The notes under the pieces were generated by a model. It was not told where the DNA came from, did not search any database, and worked only from the letters and a program-made list of their open reading frames with translations. A stretch of 64,000 bases of DNA from NCBI RefSeq assembly GCF_015680235.1, contig NZ_JADLJL010000001.1:186001-250000 (forward strand). Direction: 5' to 3'. Positions within the stretch are counted from its first letter, which is position 1; each line of letters starts with the position of its first letter. The stretch comes from Pseudomonas guariconensis. GTDB lineage: Bacteria > Pseudomonadota > Gammaproteobacteria > Pseudomonadales > Pseudomonadaceae. Positions 1-8,505 of the stretch are shown one piece after another. Made by a program: the position numbers and the translations under genes.

Positions 1-819
1 ACGCCCATGGAGATCGCCGACACATTGACCTCCTTGCCACCACGGCTGGCCGCCAAATGGTACAGCCGCGACTACTACGGCTCGCTCAGTCATAACGTGC
101 GCGCCGTCTATCAGCGCTACATGGGCTTTTACGATGGCAACCCGGCGAACCTGAACCCCTTGCCCCCACAAGCGGCCGGGGCTCGCTATGTCGCGGCAAT
201 GGGCGGTAGCGAGCAGGTACTGCGTCAGGCGCGCAAGGCCTTCGGTGAGGGCGACTATCGCTGGGTTGCCCAGTTGACCAATCACCTGGTCTTCGCCGAG
301 CCCGACAACAGCGAGGCCCGTGAACTCCAAGCCGACGCCCTGGAACAGTTGGGCTACCAGAGCGAGAATGCCACCTGGCGCAACGCCTACCTCAGCGGTG
401 CCCAGGAGCTGCGTGGCGGCGTTGCCGCCACTACCGGTGGTCGTGGCAACGCCGATGACATGGTGCGCGCCCTGACGCCAACGCTGTTCTTCGATTATTT
501 GGGGGTGCGTGTGAATGCCCTGAGCGCGGCGGACAATGACCTGACCATCAACTGGCGATTCACCGACCTGGACGAGGATTACGCCCTGACCCTGCGCAAT
601 GGCGTGCTCACTCACCGAGACCTGGCCCGACACGCCCAGGCAGATGTCGAAGTCACCATGAGCAAGGCCACGCTGGACCGGATTGCGTTGAAGCAGACCG
701 GTTTTCTCAAGGAGGCGACGCTGGGCGACATCACGATCAAAGGTGAGCGCCTGAAGTTCCTGCGCTTGATGGGTGGGCTGGAAGAAGCCGATGCCCGCTT
801 CAACATAGTGACGCCCTGA
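1..819 (+). CDS. Alkyl sulfatase, SdsA1/BDS1 type (C-terminal part)
   Basis: The reading frame is already open at the first base, so only the last 272 residues are seen and the N-terminal zinc metallo-beta-lactamase domain lies outside the window. What is visible is the helical dimerisation domain, with the family stretch KWYSRDYYGSLSHN followed by RAVYQRYMGFYDGNPANL, then TPR-like helices (about residues 80-130), then an SCP2-like C-terminal domain starting near LTPTLFFDYLGVRVNA. Known members hydrolyse primary alkyl sulfates such as SDS to alcohol and sulfate, usually outside the cytoplasm. The fatty alcohol could feed the CoA-ligase/acyl-CoA dehydrogenase genes further right, but that link is inference. 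The family assignment is firm; the substrate is not. Confidence 0.88.
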   Translation, partial: TPMEIADTLTSLPPRLAAKWYSRDYYGSLSHNVRAVYQRYMGFYDGNPANLNPLPPQAAGARYVAAMGGSEQVLRQARKAFGEGDYRWVAQLTNHLVFAEPDNSEARELQADALEQLGYQSENATWRNAYLSGAQELRGGVAATTGGRGNADDMVRALTPTLFFDYLGVRVNALSAADNDLTINWRFTDLDEDYALTLRNGVLTHRDLARHAQADVEVTMSKATLDRIALKQTGFLKEATLGDITIKGERLKFLRLMGGLEEADARFNIVTP

Positions 820-828
820 ATGCTGGCA

Positions 829-854
829 GGCTGGCAGCCGACACGCTGCCAGCC
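829..854. terminator. Hairpin between convergent genes
   Basis: A perfect 9-bp stem (GGCTGGCAG / CTGCCAGCC, 8-base loop) lies in the 40 bases between the sulfatase stop and the convergent DUF202 gene. There is no T tract on either strand, so it is a weak or bidirectional terminator at best. Confidence 0.4.
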
Positions 855-859
855 CCTGT

Positions 860-1153
860 TCAAACGCCGCTCGCAAGCCCCCACAGCGCCGCCATCGCCA
901 GCACGCAAACCGTCCCGCCGAGCCCCAGGATCATCCCTGGCACAGCGTGCGCGCATTCGCTCTCGAGCATCTGCAGCCCTTGCCGATACCGGCGCCCTTG
1001 CCTCCCTAGCAGCACCAGCACGGCCACCAGGGCCAGGCTCGCCAGCAGCGGTGCCTCGGCACGCCAGGCCAGGCAAACGATGATCGTCAACGCCAACGCG
1101 GTGCGTCGCCAGGCCAGCTCGGTTCGCTCGGCCTGCAAACCCGGGTCAGTCAC
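860..1153 (-). CDS. DUF202 small membrane protein
   Basis: A 97-residue protein with the DUF202 signature near its N terminus (LQAERTELAWRRTALALTII) and two further hydrophobic segments, so probably three membrane spans. The start is taken as the GTG immediately before TDPG. It overlaps the end of the preceding DUF202 gene by 8 bases, which implies translational coupling, and the longer upstream frame has no family similarity. It is the last gene of the leftward DUF1302-DUF1329-DUF202-DUF202 unit. DUF202 proteins (E. coli YidG/YidH are examples) have no established function. Tandem pairs of them are common. Confidence 0.75.
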   Translation of the reverse strand: MTDPGLQAERTELAWRRTALALTIIVCLAWRAEAPLLASLALVAVLVLLGRQGRRYRQGLQMLESECAHAVPGMILGLGGTVCVLAMAALWGLASGV

Positions 1154-1532
1154 CCCAGCACCACCAGAACATGCTGCCAGCCAACACGGCGGCCAATGCA
1201 CTACCCATGGCCAATACCGGTACCAGCGCGGGCAAAGGTAGCGGCCGGCGCTGGCGCAGCGCCCGTTCCACCTGGAGCCAGCGCAGGCATGCACCGGCGC
1301 TCAGCAACAGGCTGAGCACCACCAGGCTCATCGCCATGGCTATTCTCAGACGGGGTTCGAAAGCCTGTGCGCCAAAGGCTTCGATGGCGACCCCACCCCC
1401 GAGCAAGGCCAACGCCGTGCGAATCCAGGCCAGGAAAGTGCGCTCGTTCGCCAGGGTGAAGCGGGGGTCGGGCGCTTCGCCACCGCCAAGCAAGATTTGC
1501 AACCCCATCGGACGCGGTTCATGGGAGGCCAT
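1146..1532 (-). CDS. DUF202/YidH-like membrane protein
   Basis: A 128-residue protein with the DUF202 core LANERTFLAWIRTALALLGGG at about residues 27-47 and two later hydrophobic helices, ending in MFWWCWGD. The ATG start overlaps the stop of the upstream DUF1329 gene (TGATG), and its own end overlaps the next DUF202 gene, so these genes form one tightly coupled operon. The family has no proven biochemical role. Its presence behind a DUF1302/DUF1329 pair suggests a membrane accessory to that system, which is inference. Confidence 0.78.
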   Translation of the reverse strand: MASHEPRPMGLQILLGGGEAPDPRFTLANERTFLAWIRTALALLGGGVAIEAFGAQAFEPRLRIAMAMSLVVLSLLLSAGACLRWLQVERALRQRRPLPLPALVPVLAMGSALAAVLAGSMFWWCWGD

Positions 1533-2854
1533 CAGCGCACACCAAAGCTGCGCAAGGCACCAGGGGAAAAGAAAGACACACTGGTACGCAGGTTGAAGAC
1601 GAAGGGTTGACGCTGCTCGTTGGTCAGCCCTGAGACATGGTAGCGACCACTTTTCAGGTCGTAGGTCACCTCCATGGCATTGACCACGGCCTCGCCAACG
1701 GGATGATAGAAGCTGTGGGCCTGGGACGTGCGCCAGAGCGTTCCATTGCGGTCGTACAAATCCGCCTCCAGGATCGCCCACGTATCTTCGTCGATGTAAT
1801 ACCGCCGCTTGGCATAGACATGTTGAGCTCCAGGCTTGAGGGTCGCCTCGACGACCCACACCCTGTGCAACTCGTAACGGGTGGGTTGCGGATTGACATG
1901 GCCAGGCTGGATCAGCTCACGGTAGCGCAGGCTCGGCGAGGCCAGGCGATAACTGTTGTACGGCACATGCAGTGCCTTCTTGCCCACCAGCGTCCAGTCG
2001 TAGCGGTCCGGCGCGCCGTTGAACATGTCGCGGCTGTCTGCCGTACGCAGGCCTGCCGTGCCTGGGCCGGTGGTGTCATAGGCCAGTGCCGGGGCCCGCC
2101 TCACCCGTCGCTGACTGGCGCTGTAGACCCAGGACAGGCGTGGCTCGGCCACTTGGTCGAGTGTCTCATGCACCACCATCGCGTCACCGGCGAGCCGGGA
2201 CGGAGCGGTCATGCGATAGGTAAAGTAATAAAGGATGTTGTCCGCAGCCTTGCCCTGCAGGCTCTCGGGGCGGGCGAAATCCTGGCGGGCGCTCATCAGT
2301 ACGAAGCGCCCGTTCTTCTGCGGTGTGACACTGTCGCAGACCAAGCTGTAGCTGGCGTTGCGGCTGCGGGTCAAATGGTTCCAGATCACCTCCAGACCGT
2401 TGCTGGGCTGGGGGAAGGCGATCACCCCACTGAACCCTTGCAACCCGTTACCGTCGTCTCTCAAGCGCACCCGCCCGGCATTGTGCGCGGCGGAAACGGC
2501 GACCTCACGAGGTACCGCGACACTGCGGTGGGTGGGATACACCGGTAGATCGAGGCTGTCGGGAAAGCGCTTGAGCAAGGCGATCTGGCCGGCAGACAGC
2601 TGGTCCTGGTACTGCAGGTAGTTATGCGCCGTGATCCGGTAGAGGGGTTGTTCGTCGGCATAAGGATCCAGCGGCGTGCCGTTGCTTCCCAAGCGTTGCT
2701 GGGAGCTCGCCAGTCCGCCTTGCCAGGCGGGAATACGCCCGTCGGCGCTGGCGCCACGCTCGGCACCTACGGGGGTCAATTCTTCGGGCAGTTGGCCGGC
2801 CGCCTGCGCGCCCATCACCACCAGCATGCCAAGCACTACCATGCATGTTCTCAT
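1532..2854 (-). CDS. DUF1329 family periplasmic/outer-membrane protein
   Basis: A 440-residue protein with a clear Sec signal peptide (MRTCMVVLGMLVVMGAQAAG) followed by the DUF1329 opening motif LTPVGAERGASADGRIPAWQGG. Later family hallmarks include DPYADEQPLYRITAHNY, the NHLTRSRN stretch, MFNGAPDRYDWTLVGKKALHVPYNSYRL and YAKRRYYIDEDTW. The start is placed at the Met that begins the signal peptide. It has an AGGAGG Shine-Dalgarno sequence and lies 10 bases after the DUF1302 stop. The family is related to LolA/LolB-like lipid-handling folds and usually sits next to a DUF1302 barrel and catabolic genes in Pseudomonas. Its role is unproven; carriage of a hydrophobic substrate through the envelope is a reasonable guess. 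A second family member lies at 23038. Confidence 0.85.
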   Translation of the reverse strand: MRTCMVVLGMLVVMGAQAAGQLPEELTPVGAERGASADGRIPAWQGGLASSQQRLGSNGTPLDPYADEQPLYRITAHNYLQYQDQLSAGQIALLKRFPDSLDLPVYPTHRSVAVPREVAVSAAHNAGRVRLRDDGNGLQGFSGVIAFPQPSNGLEVIWNHLTRSRNASYSLVCDSVTPQKNGRFVLMSARQDFARPESLQGKAADNILYYFTYRMTAPSRLAGDAMVVHETLDQVAEPRLSWVYSASQRRVRRAPALAYDTTGPGTAGLRTADSRDMFNGAPDRYDWTLVGKKALHVPYNSYRLASPSLRYRELIQPGHVNPQPTRYELHRVWVVEATLKPGAQHVYAKRRYYIDEDTWAILEADLYDRNGTLWRTSQAHSFYHPVGEAVVNAMEVTYDLKSGRYHVSGLTNEQRQPFVFNLRTSVSFFSPGALRSFGVR

Positions 2855-2864
2855 CGCTACCTCC

Positions 2865-4718
2865 TCAGAAGGTGATGCCCAGGCCGATCGAGACAAAGTC
2901 GCGATCGCCACGGGTGCCATAGTCGCCATCGATATAGTCGGTGTACGCCAGGCTCAGGCTATAGGTACTGGCCAACGTGGCATCCAGGCCGATGCTGATC
3001 GCCTTGGAGCCTTCACTGAATGCAGAACCTTCCACCGGCCCTGTGCCATGCACGTCATGGGACCAGGAGAGGTTCGGGCGCAGGTCGAAGCCTGCGATCA
3101 GGTTTGGATAGACCCAGGTCGCCCGCAGCCGATAGCCCCAGGAAAACGGCGTGAGAAAGCCTTCGTCATTACAGTGCTGCGGCGTCTTGGAGATGGCCTG
3201 GCAAACGCTGTTATCGGCCAGCTCGCCGCTATTGAACGTGCCGGATCGGCCGTAGCGCGGCCCATAGCGGCCTTCCAGCCCACCGACATAGGTCGCACCC
3301 GCTTCGCCCACCAGGAACAGCTGACTGGCCCCCATCACCTGGTTGAAAGAATGCACCGCGCTGACTTGCAACTGGGTCATTTCCTTGCGCCGATAGCCAT
3401 CGAATGCAGCGCCTGCCTGGTCGGGTCGCAGCCCGTCGCCGACGAGAGGCGAACGCGCATCGACATTGAGCAGCGACTGGATGATGTCGGTGCCGTTCAG
3501 TTGCATCGGCATGTTCGGCCGATAGCTCAGTTCGCCTTGCAGTGCCGTGCCACTGCGCAGAGTGGTGGCGAACGACAGGCCATAGAGGCGGATATCCTCC
3601 GGATACTGCACCATGTACTGGGCCGTACCCAGCCGTAGCGCCCCCGCTAGCGATTGCCCTGACGAAGAATTCAGGAACGCACCACAACCGGCCGGCCCGA
3701 TGCCCAGGTTGCCGCACAATTGCGACGCGAAGCCGGTATTGTTGAAATACGGGCTGCTAATGGTCCCCATGTACGGCGTTCGACTGTGGTAGTTGGCCGC
3801 ATAGACGCCGAATTCGGTATCCAGCGCGCTCACGTACCAGCGCAGGGAGACGCCCCACTGGCCCGTATTGCGTGCATCCTGGTCACTGGCCCGGCGAATG
3901 CGGACGCCCTCTTCGGTCAGGTTGACCCCAAACGGCGTCAGCCCGGCCACGGCAGCAGCATTACCGAGCAACTTCGCCCCGACATCCAGGCCATCGCAGC
4001 CATCGGGCAAAAAGTCGTTATTGGAAAAATAGGTCCCACAGTTGTCCAGCTGGGTCTGTTCCCAATCCAACTGGTAGAACGCATCGAACGACAGCGCCTC
4101 GGTCAGGTTCTGGGTAACGTAGAACAGGTTCACCGGCACCAGCGCATCCTTCACTTCCGAACCAGGTCGACGCAAGGCCGAGAGGTTGAAAGGATTGATC
4201 ACGTTGAGGCCACCTTGGATGAAGGTACTTTCTCCCCAGTTCACCACCTGCTTGCCCAAGCGTACCGAGCCGGGTTGCCCCTGGATGTCATAGAGGTAGT
4301 AACCGAAGGCATCGAGCAACTGCGCGCCCGCGGTCTTGGCCGAACGCTTGCGATTATTGTCCTCGACGTTCTTGAAGCGTTGGTCGTGGTCACGCAGGGC
4401 CGTGTCGTACCAATAGGTTCCGCGCAGGAAAACACCGACGTTATCGTGCTTGAGCTCCAGATCATGAGTCCCTTTGAGCGGCGCCGAAAACACATCGCCC
4501 GAGCCGAAGTTCAAACGGCCATCGTCACTGTTGGCACTGGTATGCAGATCAGGATCGGGGTTTGACGTGGACAGGCTCACACCAAACGACAGCGAGGAAT
4601 CGAACTGTCCCTCGACGTCCCCCCATTGGAATTGCATGGCATGGGATACGCAAAAAGGGAAACAACAAGACACTACAAATACAGACGGCCGGCAAAGACC
4701 GCGAATAAAGGGTGCCAT
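2865..4718 (-). CDS. DUF1302 family outer-membrane beta-barrel protein
   Basis: A 617-residue protein with a signal peptide ending near CVSHA, then the DUF1302 start (QFQWGDVEGQFDSSLSFGVSL). Repeated amphipathic strands follow, with motifs such as VRLGKQVVNWGESTFIQGG and NVINPFNLSALRRPGSEVKD, and the protein ends in an aromatic residue (SIGLGITF), as outer-membrane barrels do. The ATG start has an AGGAG ribosome site; an upstream in-frame start adds 26 residues with no signal-peptide character. It is first in the unit with DUF1329 and two DUF202 genes and is divergent from a LysR gene. The likely role is an outer-membrane channel or export partner of DUF1329. The substrate is unknown. Confidence 0.85.
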   Translation of the reverse strand: MAPFIRGLCRPSVFVVSCCFPFCVSHAMQFQWGDVEGQFDSSLSFGVSLSTSNPDPDLHTSANSDDGRLNFGSGDVFSAPLKGTHDLELKHDNVGVFLRGTYWYDTALRDHDQRFKNVEDNNRKRSAKTAGAQLLDAFGYYLYDIQGQPGSVRLGKQVVNWGESTFIQGGLNVINPFNLSALRRPGSEVKDALVPVNLFYVTQNLTEALSFDAFYQLDWEQTQLDNCGTYFSNNDFLPDGCDGLDVGAKLLGNAAAVAGLTPFGVNLTEEGVRIRRASDQDARNTGQWGVSLRWYVSALDTEFGVYAANYHSRTPYMGTISSPYFNNTGFASQLCGNLGIGPAGCGAFLNSSSGQSLAGALRLGTAQYMVQYPEDIRLYGLSFATTLRSGTALQGELSYRPNMPMQLNGTDIIQSLLNVDARSPLVGDGLRPDQAGAAFDGYRRKEMTQLQVSAVHSFNQVMGASQLFLVGEAGATYVGGLEGRYGPRYGRSGTFNSGELADNSVCQAISKTPQHCNDEGFLTPFSWGYRLRATWVYPNLIAGFDLRPNLSWSHDVHGTGPVEGSAFSEGSKAISIGLDATLASTYSLSLAYTDYIDGDYGTRGDRDFVSIGLGITF

Positions 4719-4957
4719 CACTCCTGACCTCTTATTGTGTTTATTAGAGAGTGAGATGTTTTGCAGGCACGGGACTCGAACGGGAGCTTGAAACACCCAG
4801 AAGGCTCGCCCCAGAGCAGGTCACGCAGATAAACATCGGTTCAATGGGTTGGCCAGATATCCTCCGGATGCGGTATTAATGGATACTAAGTACGCTACCT
4901 GGGCACCACAAATAGCGTGTTCGGATAGTTGCCATATCACTTCGGCATAGCCAGAGA
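4719..4957. promoter_or_regulatory. Divergent promoter region, DUF1302 operon / LysR gene
   Basis: This 239-base stretch separates two divergent starts and must hold both promoters. It is AT-richer than its surroundings. It includes partly symmetric TATCC...GGATA sequences between 4858 and 4895, which could be a LysR-type binding site. I cannot assign a precise T-N11-A box. LysR proteins commonly control the divergent operon, so regulation of DUF1302/DUF1329 by the neighbour is likely but inferred. Confidence 0.45.
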
Positions 4958-5920
4958 ATGCCCATGACCTTGAAACAGCTGCGTTATCTCATTGCCATTG
5001 TCGAGGCTGGCAGTTTCTCCAATGCCGCACGTCGCGCGTTCATCGCTCAACCCGCCCTGAGCCGGCAGATCGGCTTGCTGGAGAACGAGCTGGAGATGCA
5101 ATTGCTGGCGCGCCAGCACGACGGCATAGCGCTGACCGATGCCGGGCGCCAGTTGTACGAAGTCGCCCGGTCGGTGATCCAGAAGCTCGATTCGGTCAAA
5201 GACGAGCTCAAGTCCAGCCGGGGCAACCCCATGGGCCATGTGGCGATCTCCATTCCCGCCACCGCGTCGGCGTTGTTGCTGCCAGCGATCATTACCCATG
5301 GGCAGTCGAAATTTCCCGGCATCAAGCTGACGGTCTGGGATGGGCTCAGCCGCGAAGGTGGCCAGGCGATCGAGCTGGGCAAAGTGGATTTCGGTGTCGT
5401 GCCCAATGCCGAGGAACTCGACCATGTGATTGCCGAGCCGGTGTTTACCGAAGACCTTTACTGGGTAGGTACACCCGGGCATTGCGGCGACGCTTCGCCG
5501 ATCACCCTGGCCGAGGCCGCGGCAACGCAACTGGTGATGCCACCCCGTGCCCTGCACCTGCGTCGACGGGTCGAGCAAGCAGCGATGGAGGCCGGTGTCG
5601 TCCTGGACTCCAGTTATGAGCAGCAGTCCGCGCCAGGGATCAGCAGCCTGGTACGCGCGGGCCTGGCGGCGACCATCAGCAACTGGCCTCCGTTGGTGGA
5701 GCTGCTGGAGCCTACCTGCGCCCGTTTGATCGTGGAGCCACGCATCACCCGGACCATCTCACTGGCGCACTCGCAACACAAACCTCTGTCGTTTGCGGCT
5801 GCATGCATGCGTGACCTGGTCAGGGGCTTGCTGATCGAAGCCGTACGCAACGATCAGTGGAAAGGCAGCTTGATCGAACGCCAGGCCGAATACGAATCAG
5901 GCCTGGCGGTAGAGCCCTGA
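4958..5920 (+). CDS. LysR-family transcriptional regulator
   Basis: 320 residues, normal for the family. The N-terminal winged helix-turn-helix is clear: MTLKQLRYLIAIVEAGSFSNAARR, then AQPALSRQIGLLENELEMQLL, then LTDAGRQLYEVAR. The rest is a periplasmic-binding-protein-like effector domain (SIPATASALLLPAII onward). Two ATG codons lie 6 bases apart and either could be the start. It is divergent from the DUF1302 operon and convergent with the MFS gene, so it may control the DUF1302 unit, the CoA-ligase unit, or both. The effector is unknown. Confidence 0.88.
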   Translation: MPMTLKQLRYLIAIVEAGSFSNAARRAFIAQPALSRQIGLLENELEMQLLARQHDGIALTDAGRQLYEVARSVIQKLDSVKDELKSSRGNPMGHVAISIPATASALLLPAIITHGQSKFPGIKLTVWDGLSREGGQAIELGKVDFGVVPNAEELDHVIAEPVFTEDLYWVGTPGHCGDASPITLAEAAATQLVMPPRALHLRRRVEQAAMEAGVVLDSSYEQQSAPGISSLVRAGLAATISNWPPLVELLEPTCARLIVEPRITRTISLAHSQHKPLSFAAACMRDLVRGLLIEAVRNDQWKGSLIERQAEYESGLAVEP

Positions 5921-5922
5921 CT

Positions 5923-5945
5923 GCCATGCAGTGGGCACTGCTGGC
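5923..5945. terminator. Hairpin between convergent LysR and MFS genes
   Basis: An imperfect stem (GCCA-GCAGTG paired with CACTGC-TGGC) lies between two convergent stops only 34 bases apart. No T tract follows, so its terminator function is tentative. Confidence 0.35.
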
Positions 5946-5954
5946 GCCTCGCGC

Positions 5955-7259
5955 TCAGGTATAGGGCTGGTCGGCCCGTACCTGGATGCCTGGCTCTTTG
6001 CGATGCAACCGTCGTAGGGTCTTTTGCGGGTCCATCCAGAACAGCCCGACCAGACCCGCAATCACCAGAACCGCGCCACATACCAGAAACCCTTGCGCGT
6101 ATCCTGCCGGGTGTTCGGCACCGGCCCCCTGCACCAGCAAGCCTGTCATCACCGGCGCGGCCATGCCGGCCAGCGAAGCGATGCCGTTGCCGATCGCCAA
6201 CACCCCGCCACGTTGGGTACCTGGCGTGAATTCGGCAAGCATCGCAGGCCCCACCGAATACATCACCAGTGCCAAACCACCGCTCAAGGTCAGGCTGATG
6301 ATCCGTACGGTGGTGGACAGTCCTGGCAGGAACAATGCCGCCGCCAACAACCCACTGACGATCAGGCAAACCGAAACGAATGCGCCACGCGACCAACGCG
6401 ACACCAACCCGCCACGCAGCAAGCGCTGCGACAGCCAGGCCATGAACAGGCTCAACGGCGTCGTCACCACCACGAACAGTACGAACATCTTACCGGTCAT
6501 GATCGCGTCGATGCCCAGCCCAATCTCCAGGTAGCTCGGCACCCAAGTCAGGGTCAGCGCCAGCGACCAGTTGGCCGCGAAATGGCACAGGTAATTGCTT
6601 AGCACGGTGCGATCGCTGAGTAACCGCCCATATGGCACATGCTCATCGTCCACCTTCAGCTGGCCGGGGCGAATGCGGTCCAGTGTGCCCTCTCGCCCCA
6701 GCCATAACCACAACAGGCACCACACCGCACCGATCACCGCCAGGACGATGAAGTTCATGCGCCAACCATAATGCAGGCTGATCCAGGGAATCATCGCGCC
6801 GGCCACCAACAGCCCCAGGGCACTGCCGGTATGCAGGAGGGCGACCGGCAAGTTGCGCCGGTCATTGGCGAACCATTTGTACAAGGCATGGGTGGCCACC
6901 GGCGATGCCGGCCCTTCGCCGATGCCCAGCAATACCCGGCAGGCGACAATGGCCCAGAGCGAGCTGACGAACAGCATCGGCAATTGAATCAATGCCCAGA
7001 ACACCCCCATGCCCAGCAGCAGGGTGCGCGTAGGGCGACGGTTGGCCATGAAACCGCCGATGACGGCAGAAACGGCGAATAGCCAGTGCAGGGCCCCTGC
7101 CACCAGGCCGAACTCGGTAGGTGTCAGACCCAGCTCCTTGGACATGGGCACTGCCACCAGGCCGATCACCACCTTGTCGAGGAAATTCACCAGCATCAGA
7201 AAAGCCAGCAATATCGCAATCATCCAGGCCGTGCCCGGGCGCGCGGAGGTATCAGTCAT
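5955..7259 (-). CDS. MFS transporter, anion:cation symporter-like
   Basis: 434 residues with about 12 hydrophobic segments. Family marks include NFLDKVVIGLVAVPMSKELGL in the first loop, RVLLGIGEGPASPVATHALYKWF in helix 4-5 and the central DRIRPG loop, which place it near the ACS group that carries organic and aromatic acids. The start is the ATG before TDTSARPG; upstream residues look untranslated. It follows the acyl-CoA dehydrogenase gene by 67 bases in the same direction and is the last gene of the ligase-dehydrogenase-carrier unit. It probably imports the acid that the CoA ligase activates. This fits the context, but the substrate cannot be read from the sequence. Confidence 0.85.
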   Translation of the reverse strand: MTDTSARPGTAWMIAILLAFLMLVNFLDKVVIGLVAVPMSKELGLTPTEFGLVAGALHWLFAVSAVIGGFMANRRPTRTLLLGMGVFWALIQLPMLFVSSLWAIVACRVLLGIGEGPASPVATHALYKWFANDRRNLPVALLHTGSALGLLVAGAMIPWISLHYGWRMNFIVLAVIGAVWCLLWLWLGREGTLDRIRPGQLKVDDEHVPYGRLLSDRTVLSNYLCHFAANWSLALTLTWVPSYLEIGLGIDAIMTGKMFVLFVVVTTPLSLFMAWLSQRLLRGGLVSRWSRGAFVSVCLIVSGLLAAALFLPGLSTTVRIISLTLSGGLALVMYSVGPAMLAEFTPGTQRGGVLAIGNGIASLAGMAAPVMTGLLVQGAGAEHPAGYAQGFLVCGAVLVIAGLVGLFWMDPQKTLRRLHRKEPGIQVRADQPYT

Positions 7260-7326
7260 GATCGTCTCTCTTATTGTTCTGATCGAGATGTCCGGCCAGG
7301 TATGACCGGACCTACAAGGGGGCACG

Positions 7327-8490
7327 CTAGTCAGGCATCAGTATTCCCTTGGCGATGGTATTGCGCTGGATCTCGCTGGTGCCGGTCAGGATACGCATCA
7401 TACGCGTCGCACGGAAAATCCATTCCACCGGATGGCCACGCAACAGACCGGCGCCCCCATGGATCTGAACGGCGCGATCAGCGATGCGGAATGCCGCTTC
7501 GGAAACGAACAGCTTGCACATCGAGGCCTGGGTGCGGATATCGCCACCTGCGTCATTCAGCGCCGCCGTGGCATAGACCATGCTGCGCGCTGCATGCAGC
7601 TCAGTGGCCATGTCGGCGATCATGTGACTGATCGACTGGAACATGGCGATCGGCTGGCCGAACTGTTTGCGCGTGCGGGCGTAGTCGACCGACAAGTTCA
7701 GCGCCAGCCCGGCCAACCCCAACAGCGTTGGACAATGCAGCAGGCGGTTGAGGGTAATCCGCCCCATCGCCAGCTTGAACCCTTGCCCCTCTTCGCCGAT
7801 GCGGCTGGCCACCGGTACGCGGACGTCATCCAGCAAGATATCGCCATGCGCACCGCCGCCGGACATCACCGCATAATCGCTTTCGACCCGCACCCCTGGC
7901 GCCTTGAGATCGACGAAGAAAGCAGAAATTCCCTGGGTGCCACGGCCCGGCCCGGTGACGGCCAGCAGCACGGCGACATCGGCATAAGGTGCGCCGGAGA
8001 TGTATCGCTTGCTGCCGGTGAGCAGGTAATGGTCCCCGTCACGGTGCGCGACGGTCTTGATCGCCGAAGCATCGGAGCCCGCCTCGCTCTCGGTCAGCGC
8101 GAAGCATACGGCTTTTTCGGCGCGACACACCGGTTGCAGGAAGGACTCGACCTGCCAGGGGCTCGCCACTTTGAACAGGTGGCCGATGCGCGGCGGGCCG
8201 GACAATTCGCCGAGCACATGGGGTGCCAGCATCGAGCCGGTCAGCACCGTGGCCTCTTTGACCGCACACAGCTCGGATGCACTGAGCCCGGCACCGCCCA
8301 GCGCTTCAGGCAGCATGATGTTGTAGAAACCCTGTTCGCAGGAACGTTGCCAGACCTGCCTGAGCACCCCATAGGGGTGCGGTTCGGCCCAGCTCAACCC
8401 CTCACGTTGTTCCAGGGGTATGATCTCGTCACGGATGAAACCACCGATAGCCTCGATGATTTGGCTAGCCTTTTCGCTTGGCTGATACAT
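7327..8490 (-). CDS. Acyl-CoA dehydrogenase family flavoprotein
   Basis: 387 residues with the usual ACAD order: N-terminal helices, the FAD/substrate motif CFALTESEAGSDASAIKT, the beta domain (GAHGDILLDDVRVP), then the C-terminal helices with YARTRKQFGQPIAMFQSI and the QIHGGAGLLRG flavin contact. It would oxidise an acyl-CoA at C2-C3 and pass electrons to ETF. The usual catalytic Glu of the YEGT motif is replaced (RILTGTSEIQR), and the alternative helix-G Glu also appears to be Asn (GRITLNRLL). The base may lie elsewhere, or the chemistry may differ. It is 15 bases downstream of the CoA ligase, so the two almost certainly act in sequence. Confidence 0.87.
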   Translation of the reverse strand: MYQPSEKASQIIEAIGGFIRDEIIPLEQREGLSWAEPHPYGVLRQVWQRSCEQGFYNIMLPEALGGAGLSASELCAVKEATVLTGSMLAPHVLGELSGPPRIGHLFKVASPWQVESFLQPVCRAEKAVCFALTESEAGSDASAIKTVAHRDGDHYLLTGSKRYISGAPYADVAVLLAVTGPGRGTQGISAFFVDLKAPGVRVESDYAVMSGGGAHGDILLDDVRVPVASRIGEEGQGFKLAMGRITLNRLLHCPTLLGLAGLALNLSVDYARTRKQFGQPIAMFQSISHMIADMATELHAARSMVYATAALNDAGGDIRTQASMCKLFVSEAAFRIADRAVQIHGGAGLLRGHPVEWIFRATRMMRILTGTSEIQRNTIAKGILMPD

Positions 8491-8505
8491 GATGTGCTCC
8501 TCGAG

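Noticed and set aside
2676-3638. A plus-strand frame of 320 codons opposite DUF1302
   Set aside because: It is antisense to the barrel gene and has no family features.
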